Positions 1 through 8,765 of a stretch of 64,000 nt of DNA are shown piece after piece. Source of the stretch: Clostridiales bacterium (GTDB lineage Bacteria > Bacillota > Clostridia > Christensenellales > Borkfalkiaceae); contig SVHN01000007.1 of NCBI GenBank assembly GCA_015055805.1, positions 1 through 64,000 of the forward strand, in the 5' to 3' direction. The translations under genes and the position numbers were made by a program. Numbering within the stretch: the stretch's first letter is position 1; each line of letters begins with the position of its first letter. The notes under the pieces are model-generated. The model worked only from the letters and a program-made list of their open reading frames with translations. It had not been told where the DNA came from and ran no database searches.

Positions 1-449
1 TTAACGTATGTAATGAAAAGGTGTATTTATCTCCCGTATTAGATATGTTTAACAACGAGATATTAAGTTATTCTATCTCTACAAGTCCTAACTTTTGGCA
101 AACAAGAGAAATGCTTAAAGGCTTGTTTGAAAAACTACCTAAAACGGCAACGCCATTACTACACTCTGACCAAGGTTGGCAATACCAAATGAAAGAGTTT
201 CAACGCCTACTTAAAGAACATAACGTAAAGCAAAGTATGTCAAGGAAAGGAAACTGTTTAGATATCAGCGTAATGGAAAACTTTTTTGGTAGGCTCAAAG
301 TAGAAATGTATTACGGCGAAAAATTTGAAAGCGTTAACGCTTTCATCCAAAAACTACACGAATACATTAACTATTACAACAATGAAAGAATATCTTTAAA
401 ATTGAAAATGAGTCCAGTAAAATACCGAACTCATTTTCAATATATTTAA
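1..449 (+). CDS. IS3-family transposase OrfB, C-terminal part (5' end outside window)
   Basis: The reading frame is already open at base 3 and runs to a stop at 449, so only the C-terminal ~149 residues are present. Visible integrase-core (DDE) elements are an Asp in PVLDMF, the HSDQGWQY motif with the second Asp, and the catalytic Glu in VMENFFGRLK about 35 residues later. The tail pattern (YINYYNNERI...KMSPVKYR) is typical of IS3/IS150-group OrfB. The protein would cut and join the element ends as a fusion with OrfA, which must lie to the left. No stop interrupts the visible part. Family assignment is firm; the subgroup is inferred. Confidence 0.93.
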   Translation, partial: NVCNEKVYLSPVLDMFNNEILSYSISTSPNFWQTREMLKGLFEKLPKTATPLLHSDQGWQYQMKEFQRLLKEHNVKQSMSRKGNCLDISVMENFFGRLKVEMYYGEKFESVNAFIQKLHEYINYYNNERISLKLKMSPVKYRTHFQYI

Positions 450-456
450 TTTTTCG

Positions 457-474
457 CCTGAACTTTTGGGTACA
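457..474 (+). repeat. Putative right terminal inverted repeat end of the IS3 element
   Basis: Just after the transposase stop lies CCTGAACTTTTGGGTACA. It ends in GGGTACA, the complement of the TGTACCC tip common to IS150-group elements. The left end is outside the window, so the repeat cannot be paired here. Confidence 0.6.
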
Positions 475-495
475 TATCAAATTTAATATATTTTT

Positions 496-1446
496 CTACA
501 AAGAGATTTTCATAAAATCAACACAACTCTTCCAATCTGAAACTGAAGTGTAATCTTTAGGATACTCCTTATAATTACATGCTAAAATATCGTTTTCGGT
601 ATAATTATTCTCTTCTATACCAAACCAACCTCTAGTTTCATCTACATTCCAAATTTTGTGGTCTTTCCATAACCAAATAGTGGTTGGCCACAATCTAACG
701 GTTGCGTCAATCGCAAAATAAACTTCTTTATCAACACCTGCTTGCCCGTGGTGTGATATTTGTACTATGTCACTTTTCAACTTATCCTTACAGGTATTAA
801 GCAATCTCTTCCCAGCCCCAACACTTGCATCGTTTAAGAACAAGCATTTTCTTCCTTTTTTATGTTCTTCATACACCTTCATGATAAGAGAATTGCCATT
901 AATCATATCGTCATTATCGTCCCAAGTTTGAAGAATATCAAATATAACCCCATCAATATTGAAGGACAAGCCCTTTTCAACTGCTTTCTTATTGATTATA
1001 GCACCATTAAGCGCATCAAAATACCGTCCTTCAACCTTGATATTATTAACTTTCATATAAATATCAAACGCATCTTTTAATAGAGCAAGATTTTCTAAAG
1101 AGTAATCACTTTTATCATAGTTACTATTTTCAAAATCAGGAAAATCAAAATAAAAATTATTAATTTTATAGTTAGAATTCTGGTCGTATTCTTTCATCAT
1201 CATTATAAATTCACCATAATGATCAATATGCCCGTGCGACAAAAACAAGGCTTCAATTTCAAAATACTCATTTTCTTTCAAGCCCAAAACAGCTCTTATT
1301 GCGTGTGGTAAATACATTTTTTCCATGTAGTAATTATTTCCACCATCAATTATAATTATTTTATTATTTGGTGTTTTTATTAAATAAGAGTGCATAAGAT
1401 AACCACTATGCGGGCAAAGTTGGTAAATTTCTGTTTTACTATTCAT
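496..1446 (-). CDS. Metallo-beta-lactamase-fold hydrolase (ComEC-C-terminal-like)
   Basis: About 316 residues. The zinc-binding signature HGHIDHYGE sits near residue 70, preceded by an IIIIDGGNN strand. A downstream Asp (FLNDASVG, ~205) and a His (ISHHGQAG, ~232) complete a typical binuclear metal site. The arrangement resembles the free-standing hydrolases related to the C-terminal domain of ComEC. No signal peptide is seen, so it is probably cytoplasmic. The preferred start is the ATG at 1446, two bases after the GH94-like gene stops; a TTG two codons earlier would overlap that stop. It is the last gene of the glycan operon, next to the IS end. The substrate is unknown; a phosphodiester or lactone is possible. 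Confidence 0.8.
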   Translation of the reverse strand: MNSKTEIYQLCPHSGYLMHSYLIKTPNNKIIIIDGGNNYYMEKMYLPHAIRAVLGLKENEYFEIEALFLSHGHIDHYGEFIMMMKEYDQNSNYKINNFYFDFPDFENSNYDKSDYSLENLALLKDAFDIYMKVNNIKVEGRYFDALNGAIINKKAVEKGLSFNIDGVIFDILQTWDDNDDMINGNSLIMKVYEEHKKGRKCLFLNDASVGAGKRLLNTCKDKLKSDIVQISHHGQAGVDKEVYFAIDATVRLWPTTIWLWKDHKIWNVDETRGWFGIEENNYTENDILACNYKEYPKDYTSVSDWKSCVDFMKISL

Positions 1447-1448
1447 AA

Positions 1449-3926
1449 TCAATACTCTATTTCAATAATATTTTTGTTCTTCATATCTTCGTCGGCAAAG
1501 AACGGGAAAAATTTTTCGCGCTCTTCGCAAAAAGCAGTTTTATTCCATAAACATCCGTTTAGTCTAACCGTTTTTTCTTGTTTGTTCGTTCTTTTAAATA
1601 TCAACTTAAATTTTTTACCTAAATATTCAAAATGCGCAGAACAATTATCAAATTCTTTCGGAACGCAATGCTTAATCGTTAAACCGTCAAACGAGAAAGT
1701 TATGCCAAAAAAATACGAATAAACATTTCTTAACACGTACGACACCGTACCGGATAAAAATTGCAACTCCACTCTATGTAAATTTATTTCGCTATTGCTA
1801 TAAGCGTTTGCAATACAGAACGGTGGCGCGTAAGTTTTTTCAACGGGTGCATATTCTTGTTCTATCGGAAGGATGTAGCGCGTTGCTTTATATGCTCTTT
1901 CCGAATCGCCAGCAACACAGCATGCACGAACTAAAAAACTTTGTGCGTGGTTGTAAGGGCAAACTTGAGAAATAGCACCATTCCCTACTCTGCCAGCTTT
2001 GTCTATGATTTTCCTAAATTTAGGTCCATAGGTGTTATAACCCAATCTTCCGAAATTTATCTCATCGATATTTTTCAAAACGCTGTCTTTCATTTCTTTA
2101 TCAGCAACACCACTAATTATTCCCCAAGCGTTGCTTACCAAATACAATCGTTTCTCACCGTCTGGATCATTATCCGAAAACAGCCATTCACCATTATCGT
2201 TAAAATACCCGTTAAAATACCCGCTTGGATTATATGCGTTTTCTTTTAAGGCGTTAATGAACTTTTGACGGGCTGTAGAATAATCGTCTACTAATTTTAA
2301 ATATGAATTATCAAGTTTTCCTATCTTTATAAGCCAAGAAACAATTTCCGTCAAATATCTTAGATTTAACACCATTTGTTCCGTAACGGTAACCGTTTCA
2401 CCCCTACCGTCAGACCCAACATGGTCAAGTACGTCCCACCAGTCGCCATGCCAAGCCTTACACAAGCCGTGTTCACCAATATTTTCTGCACTTAAATAGT
2501 AATTAACACATTTTACAACATGTTCAAAAACACTATTTTTTTTGTCAGAGTCAAGCCAAACGACGCTCTCACTTAAAAGATCGCAATCTCTTGTAAAGGT
2601 CAAATACTCATATAAAAGTTCAAGGAAAAATGCGCCACCATCACAAAAATTACGCATATCGTGCGGTGCTTGTCTTGAAATAGTGCTTATTTGGCGAGGA
2701 AACCAGCCGTCAGTTCTTTGATGCTCAAGAAGTTGCAAAATAGTAGTTTTTACCCATTCGTGATTTAATGGTACTAGCCCTACAAAATCTTGACTAGCAT
2801 CACGAGTACCACGCATAGAAGAAGGCCAACCTCTGTCCAGCGATCCAACCCAATACATCTGTAACGGCGCAAAATAATTTATAAAATCATTGTACAACTG
2901 ATTATTAGTAATTATTGAGCGTTTTGAAAACAAATCATCATAAAACTGCTTAGACTTCTCAATGCAATTTTCATAATGGACCTTATCAAAATAATTTAAT
3001 TCGTAATCGTTTTCCGATTGATCAAAAACGTGAGAATTTTGAACAGTTAAAACCTGTGTAAAAGTTACGCTGTCGCCAGCCTTTACGTTTTTAACGTATT
3101 TAACAGCCCAAACCGCTTGCTTTTCAGAATAGGTTAAATTTTCATTATTTACCATATTTTGCTCAAAGGGCAAATTATCAATTACAGAATTTGGAGCAAA
3201 AAAGTTACCCGACCCGGTAAATTTACTCATATTTAGTTCAAAATCGGCATTCTCATCATAATCAACGTTAAACGTAACCGAATGATATTTATTTATATCC
3301 ATACCAGGATCAGACATTTGCCCGTGAATAGTAAACGCTCTACCGTTTTTCATTGAAGACGTTTTAAGATACCATTCGGGCAAATCCCACGCAACCATTT
3401 GTGGCATATTCACGTAAGGAAAAAGTGATGGTATAACGTTAAACGTCATATTTTCATTACTTTTGTTAACGATAGTAGTTTTCATCACCACCGTTGCCTT
3501 ATCGACGGGAACAATAAGTTCGCTTACAACATCAACGTTTTCATACTCTGATTTATAAACAGCCTTTTCTGGCAACCACTGAACGGTATATTTCGGTTTT
3601 TTAAGGTCGTGGCGCAAAGTTGGCTTACCAAAAGCACTAACAGGCACTCCCTCGTTTAATTTATCAGCTTGTACCCAAACTTGCCATTTGCTTTGATTTT
3701 CACCTAATTCCCTTTTGCACAAAAGAATACCTGACGGCGGATTATGCTGAATTTTAACAGGTCCATTTTGATCAACGTATAAAAGAATTTTCCTATTTTG
3801 ATATATATAGTACCACGGCGCACTTAATCCATCCGCATTAGTTATTGTATAGCCAGCAGTTTGATTACAATCAAAATGCCCGAAAGCACAACTTATTTCA
3901 GATTTATCATAAGGTTTATTACTCAT
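1449..3926 (-). CDS. GH94-like glycoside phosphorylase/hydrolase
   Basis: About 825 residues with no signal peptide. The layout follows the GH94 (cellobiose/chitobiose phosphorylase) family: an N-terminal beta-sandwich, then an (alpha/alpha)6 barrel with MRGTRDASQDF near residue 370 (GH94 proteins have FRDQLQD here) and HGDWWDVLD near 495 (family DWND catalytic-acid motif). C-terminal blocks are YGPKF, NGAISQVCPYNHAQ and the LSGTVSYVLRNV segment, ending in a small beta domain. It probably cleaves an imported oligosaccharide in the cytoplasm, with phosphate or water. ATG at 3926 is chosen because AAGGAG lies 5 bases upstream; a GTG two codons earlier overlaps that site. Whether it is a phosphorylase, and its sugar, are not settled. 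Confidence 0.78.
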   Translation of the reverse strand: MSNKPYDKSEISCAFGHFDCNQTAGYTITNADGLSAPWYYIYQNRKILLYVDQNGPVKIQHNPPSGILLCKRELGENQSKWQVWVQADKLNEGVPVSAFGKPTLRHDLKKPKYTVQWLPEKAVYKSEYENVDVVSELIVPVDKATVVMKTTIVNKSNENMTFNVIPSLFPYVNMPQMVAWDLPEWYLKTSSMKNGRAFTIHGQMSDPGMDINKYHSVTFNVDYDENADFELNMSKFTGSGNFFAPNSVIDNLPFEQNMVNNENLTYSEKQAVWAVKYVKNVKAGDSVTFTQVLTVQNSHVFDQSENDYELNYFDKVHYENCIEKSKQFYDDLFSKRSIITNNQLYNDFINYFAPLQMYWVGSLDRGWPSSMRGTRDASQDFVGLVPLNHEWVKTTILQLLEHQRTDGWFPRQISTISRQAPHDMRNFCDGGAFFLELLYEYLTFTRDCDLLSESVVWLDSDKKNSVFEHVVKCVNYYLSAENIGEHGLCKAWHGDWWDVLDHVGSDGRGETVTVTEQMVLNLRYLTEIVSWLIKIGKLDNSYLKLVDDYSTARQKFINALKENAYNPSGYFNGYFNDNGEWLFSDNDPDGEKRLYLVSNAWGIISGVADKEMKDSVLKNIDEINFGRLGYNTYGPKFRKIIDKAGRVGNGAISQVCPYNHAQSFLVRACCVAGDSERAYKATRYILPIEQEYAPVEKTYAPPFCIANAYSNSEINLHRVELQFLSGTVSYVLRNVYSYFFGITFSFDGLTIKHCVPKEFDNCSAHFEYLGKKFKLIFKRTNKQEKTVRLNGCLWNKTAFCEEREKFFPFFADEDMKNKNIIEIEY

Positions 3927-3941
3927 AACCACTCCTTAAAC

Positions 3942-6779
3942 TTATTTATCGAACAATCCAAATTTAGAAAAAGAATATCTTTCAGTAAAATCAGTGCTGG
4001 AATTTCCTTTCCAAGTATCCGAAAAATCAAACGAGGCTGGAATTACTTCAGTATCCAAATCTTTGCCAACGACGTGGTGCGGACCTAAAAGATTACGGTT
4101 ACCGGAATACAACTTGATTTCAAGCAAGTTTTCACCAATTGTAACAAACTCGGAAACATCTATTTCGTCAGTAAACATAACCTTACCTACATATCGACCG
4201 TTAATATTTATCTCTGCTATATGGAATCTGCCGTTAAGTTTAAGTTTTACCAATCCGTCATTAGCCCAAAATTTACGTTTTAACGTAACGTTCCCTGCAA
4301 AGAAAGCAAATCCTTGCTCCACTAAATTTCTTGCCGATTTAGGTGCTTTATCAACGTAAAAACTTTGAGCATAAACAACACCGTCTGTGTCTGAGTCACT
4401 AAAGTTATTTGAATACACGCCAAATTTACCACAAAGATACGGTATGGTAATCATAGTTTCGTAAGTCATACAGTTTCTCAAACTTTCTGAAACGTTCTCG
4501 CCAAACAAAACAAAATATACGTTTTCAGGCTGGTGAAAATAGTATTCAACTACAAATTGATTTTCACCGATTAAAATTTTATCTGAAACCAACGCAGTTT
4601 TATAAATTTCATTAAGCGAAGAAACGCCGTCAAATACGAGTGGTTTTCCATTTAATGTTGCGGTTATTTTTTCAGTGTCTTCTATCATAATAGACGCATT
4701 GTTTACACGCTCTTTAACCGTAAAATTATACTTAAGATAAACCTTACCCTCGTAACGTTCTTCAAGTAACCGCCTAAATATTCCAACGACGGGTAGTTTA
4801 TTTTCATAGTTAACACCGTCGTAAGAAAGACTTGCAAAATCAAGTGCTAAATAATTGTTATTAAAATCAACGATTTCATAATCATAACTTCCAATTTCAA
4901 TAGTTTCAAACTTATCTGGTTTGCGTTCGTTTTCAGGCATAAAACAAGCAATAATCGATTCTTTAGGCGGAATCGTGAAGGTGTTTCCAACAAAAACTTC
5001 CCTATCGTCTAAAACATTATATACGCCGTTAAAACACAAACCGTCAACTTTGATATTCGTTTTTATTTCTTCATCGCCTATATTGACGGCAAAAACGTAT
5101 TTTCTACCATTGACAGTACGTAACGTCGTATGTAAATGCACCGAATCCGAACTCAAAAAATATTCGTTAGAGTTAAAAATCACTTCAAAAGTAATATTTG
5201 ATTTTAGATAATCAAAATCGTTAGGCTCACCGCCGACAAACGAAGGTTTGCCGTCAGGCAAAAGCACCTTTCCCCCCTGCTTAATAAATTCTCTTAATAT
5301 ATCGTCGGTGGTTTTATCAATTACAATAGCCTTAGGTACAACCAAGGTTTTGTATGAACAAGCACCAAGCGTAATCTTACCATTTACTACACCACCATAA
5401 CGACTTAATAACGTTTCATCTAAAATATGGAAAGCAACGTGATGGTTTGCTAGGTTTTCGCAACAGTTATCAATATAACTAATGTCAAGGTCTTCACAAC
5501 TTTTCCAATCCTTAGGATTATATTTGACGTAAGCACTTCGAATCGTAAAAAGCACGCCGACGTCAACGTCTTCCTTAGATGAACGAATCCACTCACCCAG
5601 CGCATCAAAGTAGCGGTTAAAATCAAGCATGCCCTTATCGATCCAAGCATTAAAGGACGTAAAATGTGTTGGATAATCATTTTTTCGATCTCCACTTTCA
5701 GAGTACGGAAGGAGATGTTGACACATTGCGTTTACACCATAATTATATTGATAATCAGCAATGTTTTTAAGTTCCTTAGGCGTGACGTCCCAACCAGTCA
5801 TAGCAAACGTTTCGGTAAGCGCCCTTTCTTTTTGAAGTTGAGCAGTAACACTTGTAAGTTGACGAATAGTGTTAACGCGTAAATATCTTCTACAAAGCCA
5901 GTCAATCCCCGGCATATGCAAAAATTCGTAATACGGCATTATGCCTGAGTTGTTGAGCATTTGAGTAAACATAGTGCGCTCTTCGACGTAGTGTCCTGTA
6001 AGTTTTACGCCGTTATCGCTACACCAATTATAAATTTTCTCTGCAAAATTTTTAAGAAAAAGTTCTTGACAGCATTTATAATATCTATAACGAAATCTCT
6101 CAAATCCAACGCCCTCGTAAAACAATAAACCCAAATCGTCAAAGAGTGATTTGCCGTACTGTTCTTGATAATAAGTAGGCAAAACCTTACTATACGGTGT
6201 TTGACAAAATTGAGTATACTGCGGTTCATCAGTAAAAAAACCAACGATACTATCAGAAAAATTTTTAATCTCTTTTTTATATCTTTCGTGAGTTTGACAA
6301 ATAAACGCATCAACAACCTTATCGTCTAAAACGTCTGCCTGAGAAATAGATTCTTTTTCAAAAACGTTAATAAATTCACCACTAGAATAAACTTCGTTGC
6401 GAAAAAGTGCACCATCTTTAATTTCATAATGATATAGTGCAGATTGGTCAAAATTGCCTATAGAACTATTTAGGTAATGCAACCTAAACTCTTTAGTTTC
6501 TAAAAGTTTGCCACCAACGAAACCACTCGGCCAACCGTTTTCGTCGTAAGCCCACGCTTGCATACCAAGTTTTTTCGCCTCTTCACAGCAAGCACGTATA
6601 CAACTAAACCACTTTTCACCAAGATACTCGGTTTTAAGTCCCGAACGAGCGTGCATAAAAAAACCGCCGTACCCTTGCTCTTTCATCTCGTGTATTTGTT
6701 TTATAAGTTTATCTTCTTGCAAGTCGTCGTTCCAAGACCAAAACGGCAAAGAAGTTGGTTTAATAAATTTATCGCCCAT
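3942..6779 (-). CDS. GH106-like glycoside hydrolase (alpha-L-rhamnosidase family)
   Basis: About 945 residues with no signal peptide. The N-terminus carries the family hallmark PFWSWND, then GYGGFFMHARSGL and AWAYDENGWPSG within the first ~95 residues. These define a TIM-barrel region of the Glyco_hydro_106 type. A central region and a C-terminal jelly-roll (FAGNVTLKRKF, ININGRYVGKV, GENLLEIKL) resemble sugar-binding domains of GH2/GH106 enzymes. It presumably removes rhamnose or a related sugar from imported oligosaccharides. The start was moved to the ATG at 6779 because the longer frame from 6827 would translate through a perfect hairpin (6807-6834); GGGG lies 6-9 bases upstream of this ATG. 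It sits 72 bases after the permease gene and 15 before the GH94-like gene. Confidence 0.78.
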   Translation of the reverse strand: MGDKFIKPTSLPFWSWNDDLQEDKLIKQIHEMKEQGYGGFFMHARSGLKTEYLGEKWFSCIRACCEEAKKLGMQAWAYDENGWPSGFVGGKLLETKEFRLHYLNSSIGNFDQSALYHYEIKDGALFRNEVYSSGEFINVFEKESISQADVLDDKVVDAFICQTHERYKKEIKNFSDSIVGFFTDEPQYTQFCQTPYSKVLPTYYQEQYGKSLFDDLGLLFYEGVGFERFRYRYYKCCQELFLKNFAEKIYNWCSDNGVKLTGHYVEERTMFTQMLNNSGIMPYYEFLHMPGIDWLCRRYLRVNTIRQLTSVTAQLQKERALTETFAMTGWDVTPKELKNIADYQYNYGVNAMCQHLLPYSESGDRKNDYPTHFTSFNAWIDKGMLDFNRYFDALGEWIRSSKEDVDVGVLFTIRSAYVKYNPKDWKSCEDLDISYIDNCCENLANHHVAFHILDETLLSRYGGVVNGKITLGACSYKTLVVPKAIVIDKTTDDILREFIKQGGKVLLPDGKPSFVGGEPNDFDYLKSNITFEVIFNSNEYFLSSDSVHLHTTLRTVNGRKYVFAVNIGDEEIKTNIKVDGLCFNGVYNVLDDREVFVGNTFTIPPKESIIACFMPENERKPDKFETIEIGSYDYEIVDFNNNYLALDFASLSYDGVNYENKLPVVGIFRRLLEERYEGKVYLKYNFTVKERVNNASIMIEDTEKITATLNGKPLVFDGVSSLNEIYKTALVSDKILIGENQFVVEYYFHQPENVYFVLFGENVSESLRNCMTYETMITIPYLCGKFGVYSNNFSDSDTDGVVYAQSFYVDKAPKSARNLVEQGFAFFAGNVTLKRKFWANDGLVKLKLNGRFHIAEININGRYVGKVMFTDEIDVSEFVTIGENLLEIKLYSGNRNLLGPHHVVGKDLDTEVIPASFDFSDTWKGNSSTDFTERYSFSKFGLFDK

Positions 6780-6806
6780 ATCAAACCCCATTAAAAATTT
6801 ATAATA

Positions 6807-6834
6807 ACCAGCAATGCAAAAATGCATTGCTGGT
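6807..6834 (-). promoter_or_regulatory. Intergenic perfect hairpin, possible attenuator or mRNA-stability element
   Basis: A 12-bp perfect stem (ACCAGCAATGCA) with a 4-base loop lies between the permease stop and the GH106-like start. On the transcribed strand only a loosely U-rich tract follows, so it is a poor terminator. It may set relative expression of transporter and enzymes. Confidence 0.6.
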
Positions 6835-6851
6835 GAATGAATTGAGAAAAA

Positions 6852-7742
6852 TTAACCTTTTATACCGCCTAAATGAACGGTTTGCATAATAGAATTTTGG
6901 AAAATAATAAACAACGTGATACACGGAATAGCCGCTATACAAACGCCGGCAAAGTATGCAGGCATATTGCCTCCGGCATATTTCATATTTTGCTCGTAAA
7001 CGTATAATCCGTAAGAAAGCGTCGGCATCTCGTGCATATAAAGGCTTATGTTTATATATTCGTTCCAACGAGAAATAAATCCGGTTATGAACAAAACGCT
7101 AATTGCAGGCAACGCCATACGTAGCATAATCCTAAAGAAAACGTCAAAATGGTTTGCACCGTCAATAAATGCAGCCTCCGCATATTCCCACGAAATACCT
7201 TTAAAGAATGCGTAAAGAATAAGGAAGTTTCCCCCGCCCAAACAGTCGGTAGCCGTCAACAAAATCAAAGGCGAGTTAGTAAGTCCAAATTTACTGTATA
7301 CTCTATAAGCAGACGGCATAGTACCTACGATAGGCACCATCATTCTAACGAGAACGAGATTATAAAGCAACATTCTGCCTCTAAACTCATACTTGCATAT
7401 AGCATAAGTAACCGCACTTTGCAACAACAAAACTATAACTTCACTACCGATAGAAAACCATAGCGAGTTAAAGGTCATACTGATAAAGGTGTTGCCGTAA
7501 TCGTCTGAAAACGCATCAAATGCAAGCACGAAATTTCTTAGCGTGAAATTTGAACTCCAAGTTGCAAGCGTTTTAGTATCAATAGCGTTGTTATATTCAA
7601 CGGTATCGCCTTTGGTTGCAAGTTGCAAAAGGAAATAAAAATGATACAAGATAAAGCAAGCGTAGATAGCAAGAAGGATAAACGCAACGGTAAAGACAAC
7701 GCGCTCACCTTTAGATCTTTTGATAGATTCTCTTCTTAACAT
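6852..7742 (-). CDS. Carbohydrate ABC transporter permease, MalG/LplC type
   Basis: 296 residues. A basic N-terminus is followed by about six hydrophobic segments. The inner-membrane loop EAA motif is EAAFIDGANHFDVF near residue 195, the contact site for the ATPase in the MalG-type permease family. AGGAT and a GGAGG ribosome site lie just upstream of ATG 7742, directly after the stop of the partner permease. With the upstream permease and the lipoprotein at 16168-17736 it forms a three-component sugar/oligosaccharide importer. No ATPase gene is present in the locus; in many Bacillota such importers borrow a shared MsmK-like ATPase encoded elsewhere, and that is inferred here. Confidence 0.95.
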   Translation of the reverse strand: MLRRESIKRSKGERVVFTVAFILLAIYACFILYHFYFLLQLATKGDTVEYNNAIDTKTLATWSSNFTLRNFVLAFDAFSDDYGNTFISMTFNSLWFSIGSEVIVLLLQSAVTYAICKYEFRGRMLLYNLVLVRMMVPIVGTMPSAYRVYSKFGLTNSPLILLTATDCLGGGNFLILYAFFKGISWEYAEAAFIDGANHFDVFFRIMLRMALPAISVLFITGFISRWNEYINISLYMHEMPTLSYGLYVYEQNMKYAGGNMPAYFAGVCIAAIPCITLFIIFQNSIMQTVHLGGIKG

Positions 7743-8663
7743 TTATTTATCCTCCGTAATACCTGTTAACTTTTTAACGATAAACACTATCGGTAGACCA
7801 AGTATAGTAAAAATCAAACCGATTGCAGACGCAAGTTCGTGACTTTCGCCACTACTTCCCGACCCTGCTGTAATATCGTAAATCCAGTAACTGATAGTCA
7901 TTGATCCGTATTCACCTTTGTCGAATAAAAGCGACGGACCACTTGCAGTAAATACACCCGCAGACGCAAGTAGCACCATAGTACCTAAAGTTGGCCAAAT
8001 AATCGGCATAATGATGGAAACAAGTTCTCTCCACGGCCCAACGCCATCAATCTTGCCAGCGTCAATAACGTTGGGATCAATAGCATTCATCGCACCGCCG
8101 AATAATATAAATCTTGCACCAAGATTTGCATATATTGAATAAAAGAGTACAGTTTTTAGCGCATGTTGCTCGTTGAAAACGTAAGAGCCTGGAACTGAAA
8201 ATCCAAACTTATCTGCAATAGCACGTAGCGGACCACCTGCTTCAATCATCCCTTTAAAAAGCGTTGCAAAAATTGTTGAAGTTATAATTATTGGAAGATA
8301 AATAACAACACGCAAAAGTTTGTGGCAAGCAATTTTTTTGTATATAAAATAGCAAATAATTAGTGATAACGGTAAATTAATAAATGTATCTTGCACAAAA
8401 AACAAGAAAGTATTGCGCAAATATACAAGCAAATTTTCTTCTGTATTAGTAAACTGTTTTAAAACCTTTGCAAAGTTATCTAGCCCCCACTTATAACCGC
8501 CACGTCCGTCATAAAGAGGAACTTGGAACGCCATAAGTATAGAGTTAAAGTTTATATAAACGTAAAAAAACAAAAAAGCAATAATCGGAAGCGTAAGCAC
8601 AGTCACTAAAAACACCGTTGCCCCCATATCTTTTTTCTTTTTGTTGATATTCGTATTCTCCAT
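7743..8663 (-). CDS. Carbohydrate ABC transporter permease, MalF/LplB type
   Basis: 306 residues with six predicted membrane segments, beginning after a lysine-rich cytoplasmic tail. The EAA-like coupling loop reads DAGKIDGVGPWRELVSI near residue 200. A GGAGAGAAG ribosome site precedes ATG 8663. The stop abuts the start of the second permease, which argues for translational coupling and a 1:1 heterodimer. The substrate is presumably the oligosaccharide delivered by the solute-binding lipoprotein of the same operon. A strong perfect hairpin lies upstream, between this gene and the secreted 680-aa protein gene. Confidence 0.95.
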   Translation of the reverse strand: MENTNINKKKKDMGATVFLVTVLTLPIIAFLFFYVYINFNSILMAFQVPLYDGRGGYKWGLDNFAKVLKQFTNTEENLLVYLRNTFLFFVQDTFINLPLSLIICYFIYKKIACHKLLRVVIYLPIIITSTIFATLFKGMIEAGGPLRAIADKFGFSVPGSYVFNEQHALKTVLFYSIYANLGARFILFGGAMNAIDPNVIDAGKIDGVGPWRELVSIIMPIIWPTLGTMVLLASAGVFTASGPSLLFDKGEYGSMTISYWIYDITAGSGSSGESHELASAIGLIFTILGLPIVFIVKKLTGITEDK

Positions 8664-8687
8664 CTTCTCTCCAAATAGATAGTTTTA

Positions 8688-8716
8688 TCACCGCCACTAA
8701 CCTTTAGTGGCGGTGA
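8688..8716 (-). promoter_or_regulatory. Intergenic perfect hairpin upstream of the permease genes
   Basis: A 13-bp perfect stem (TCACCGCCACTAA) with a 3-base loop sits in the 102-base gap after the 680-aa protein gene. There is no U-run on the transcribed strand, so RNA processing or 3'-end protection is more likely than termination. Confidence 0.6.
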
Positions 8717-8765
8717 ACTTATTAAAATCTAAAAAAATCTTGTTCAAACGTCTTGTCTTTCCCTT

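Noticed and set aside
6780..6827. Sixteen-codon N-terminal extension of the GH106-like gene
   Set aside because: It would translate the perfect hairpin at 6807-6834, and family proteins begin close to the PFWSWND motif; ATG 6779 is preferred.
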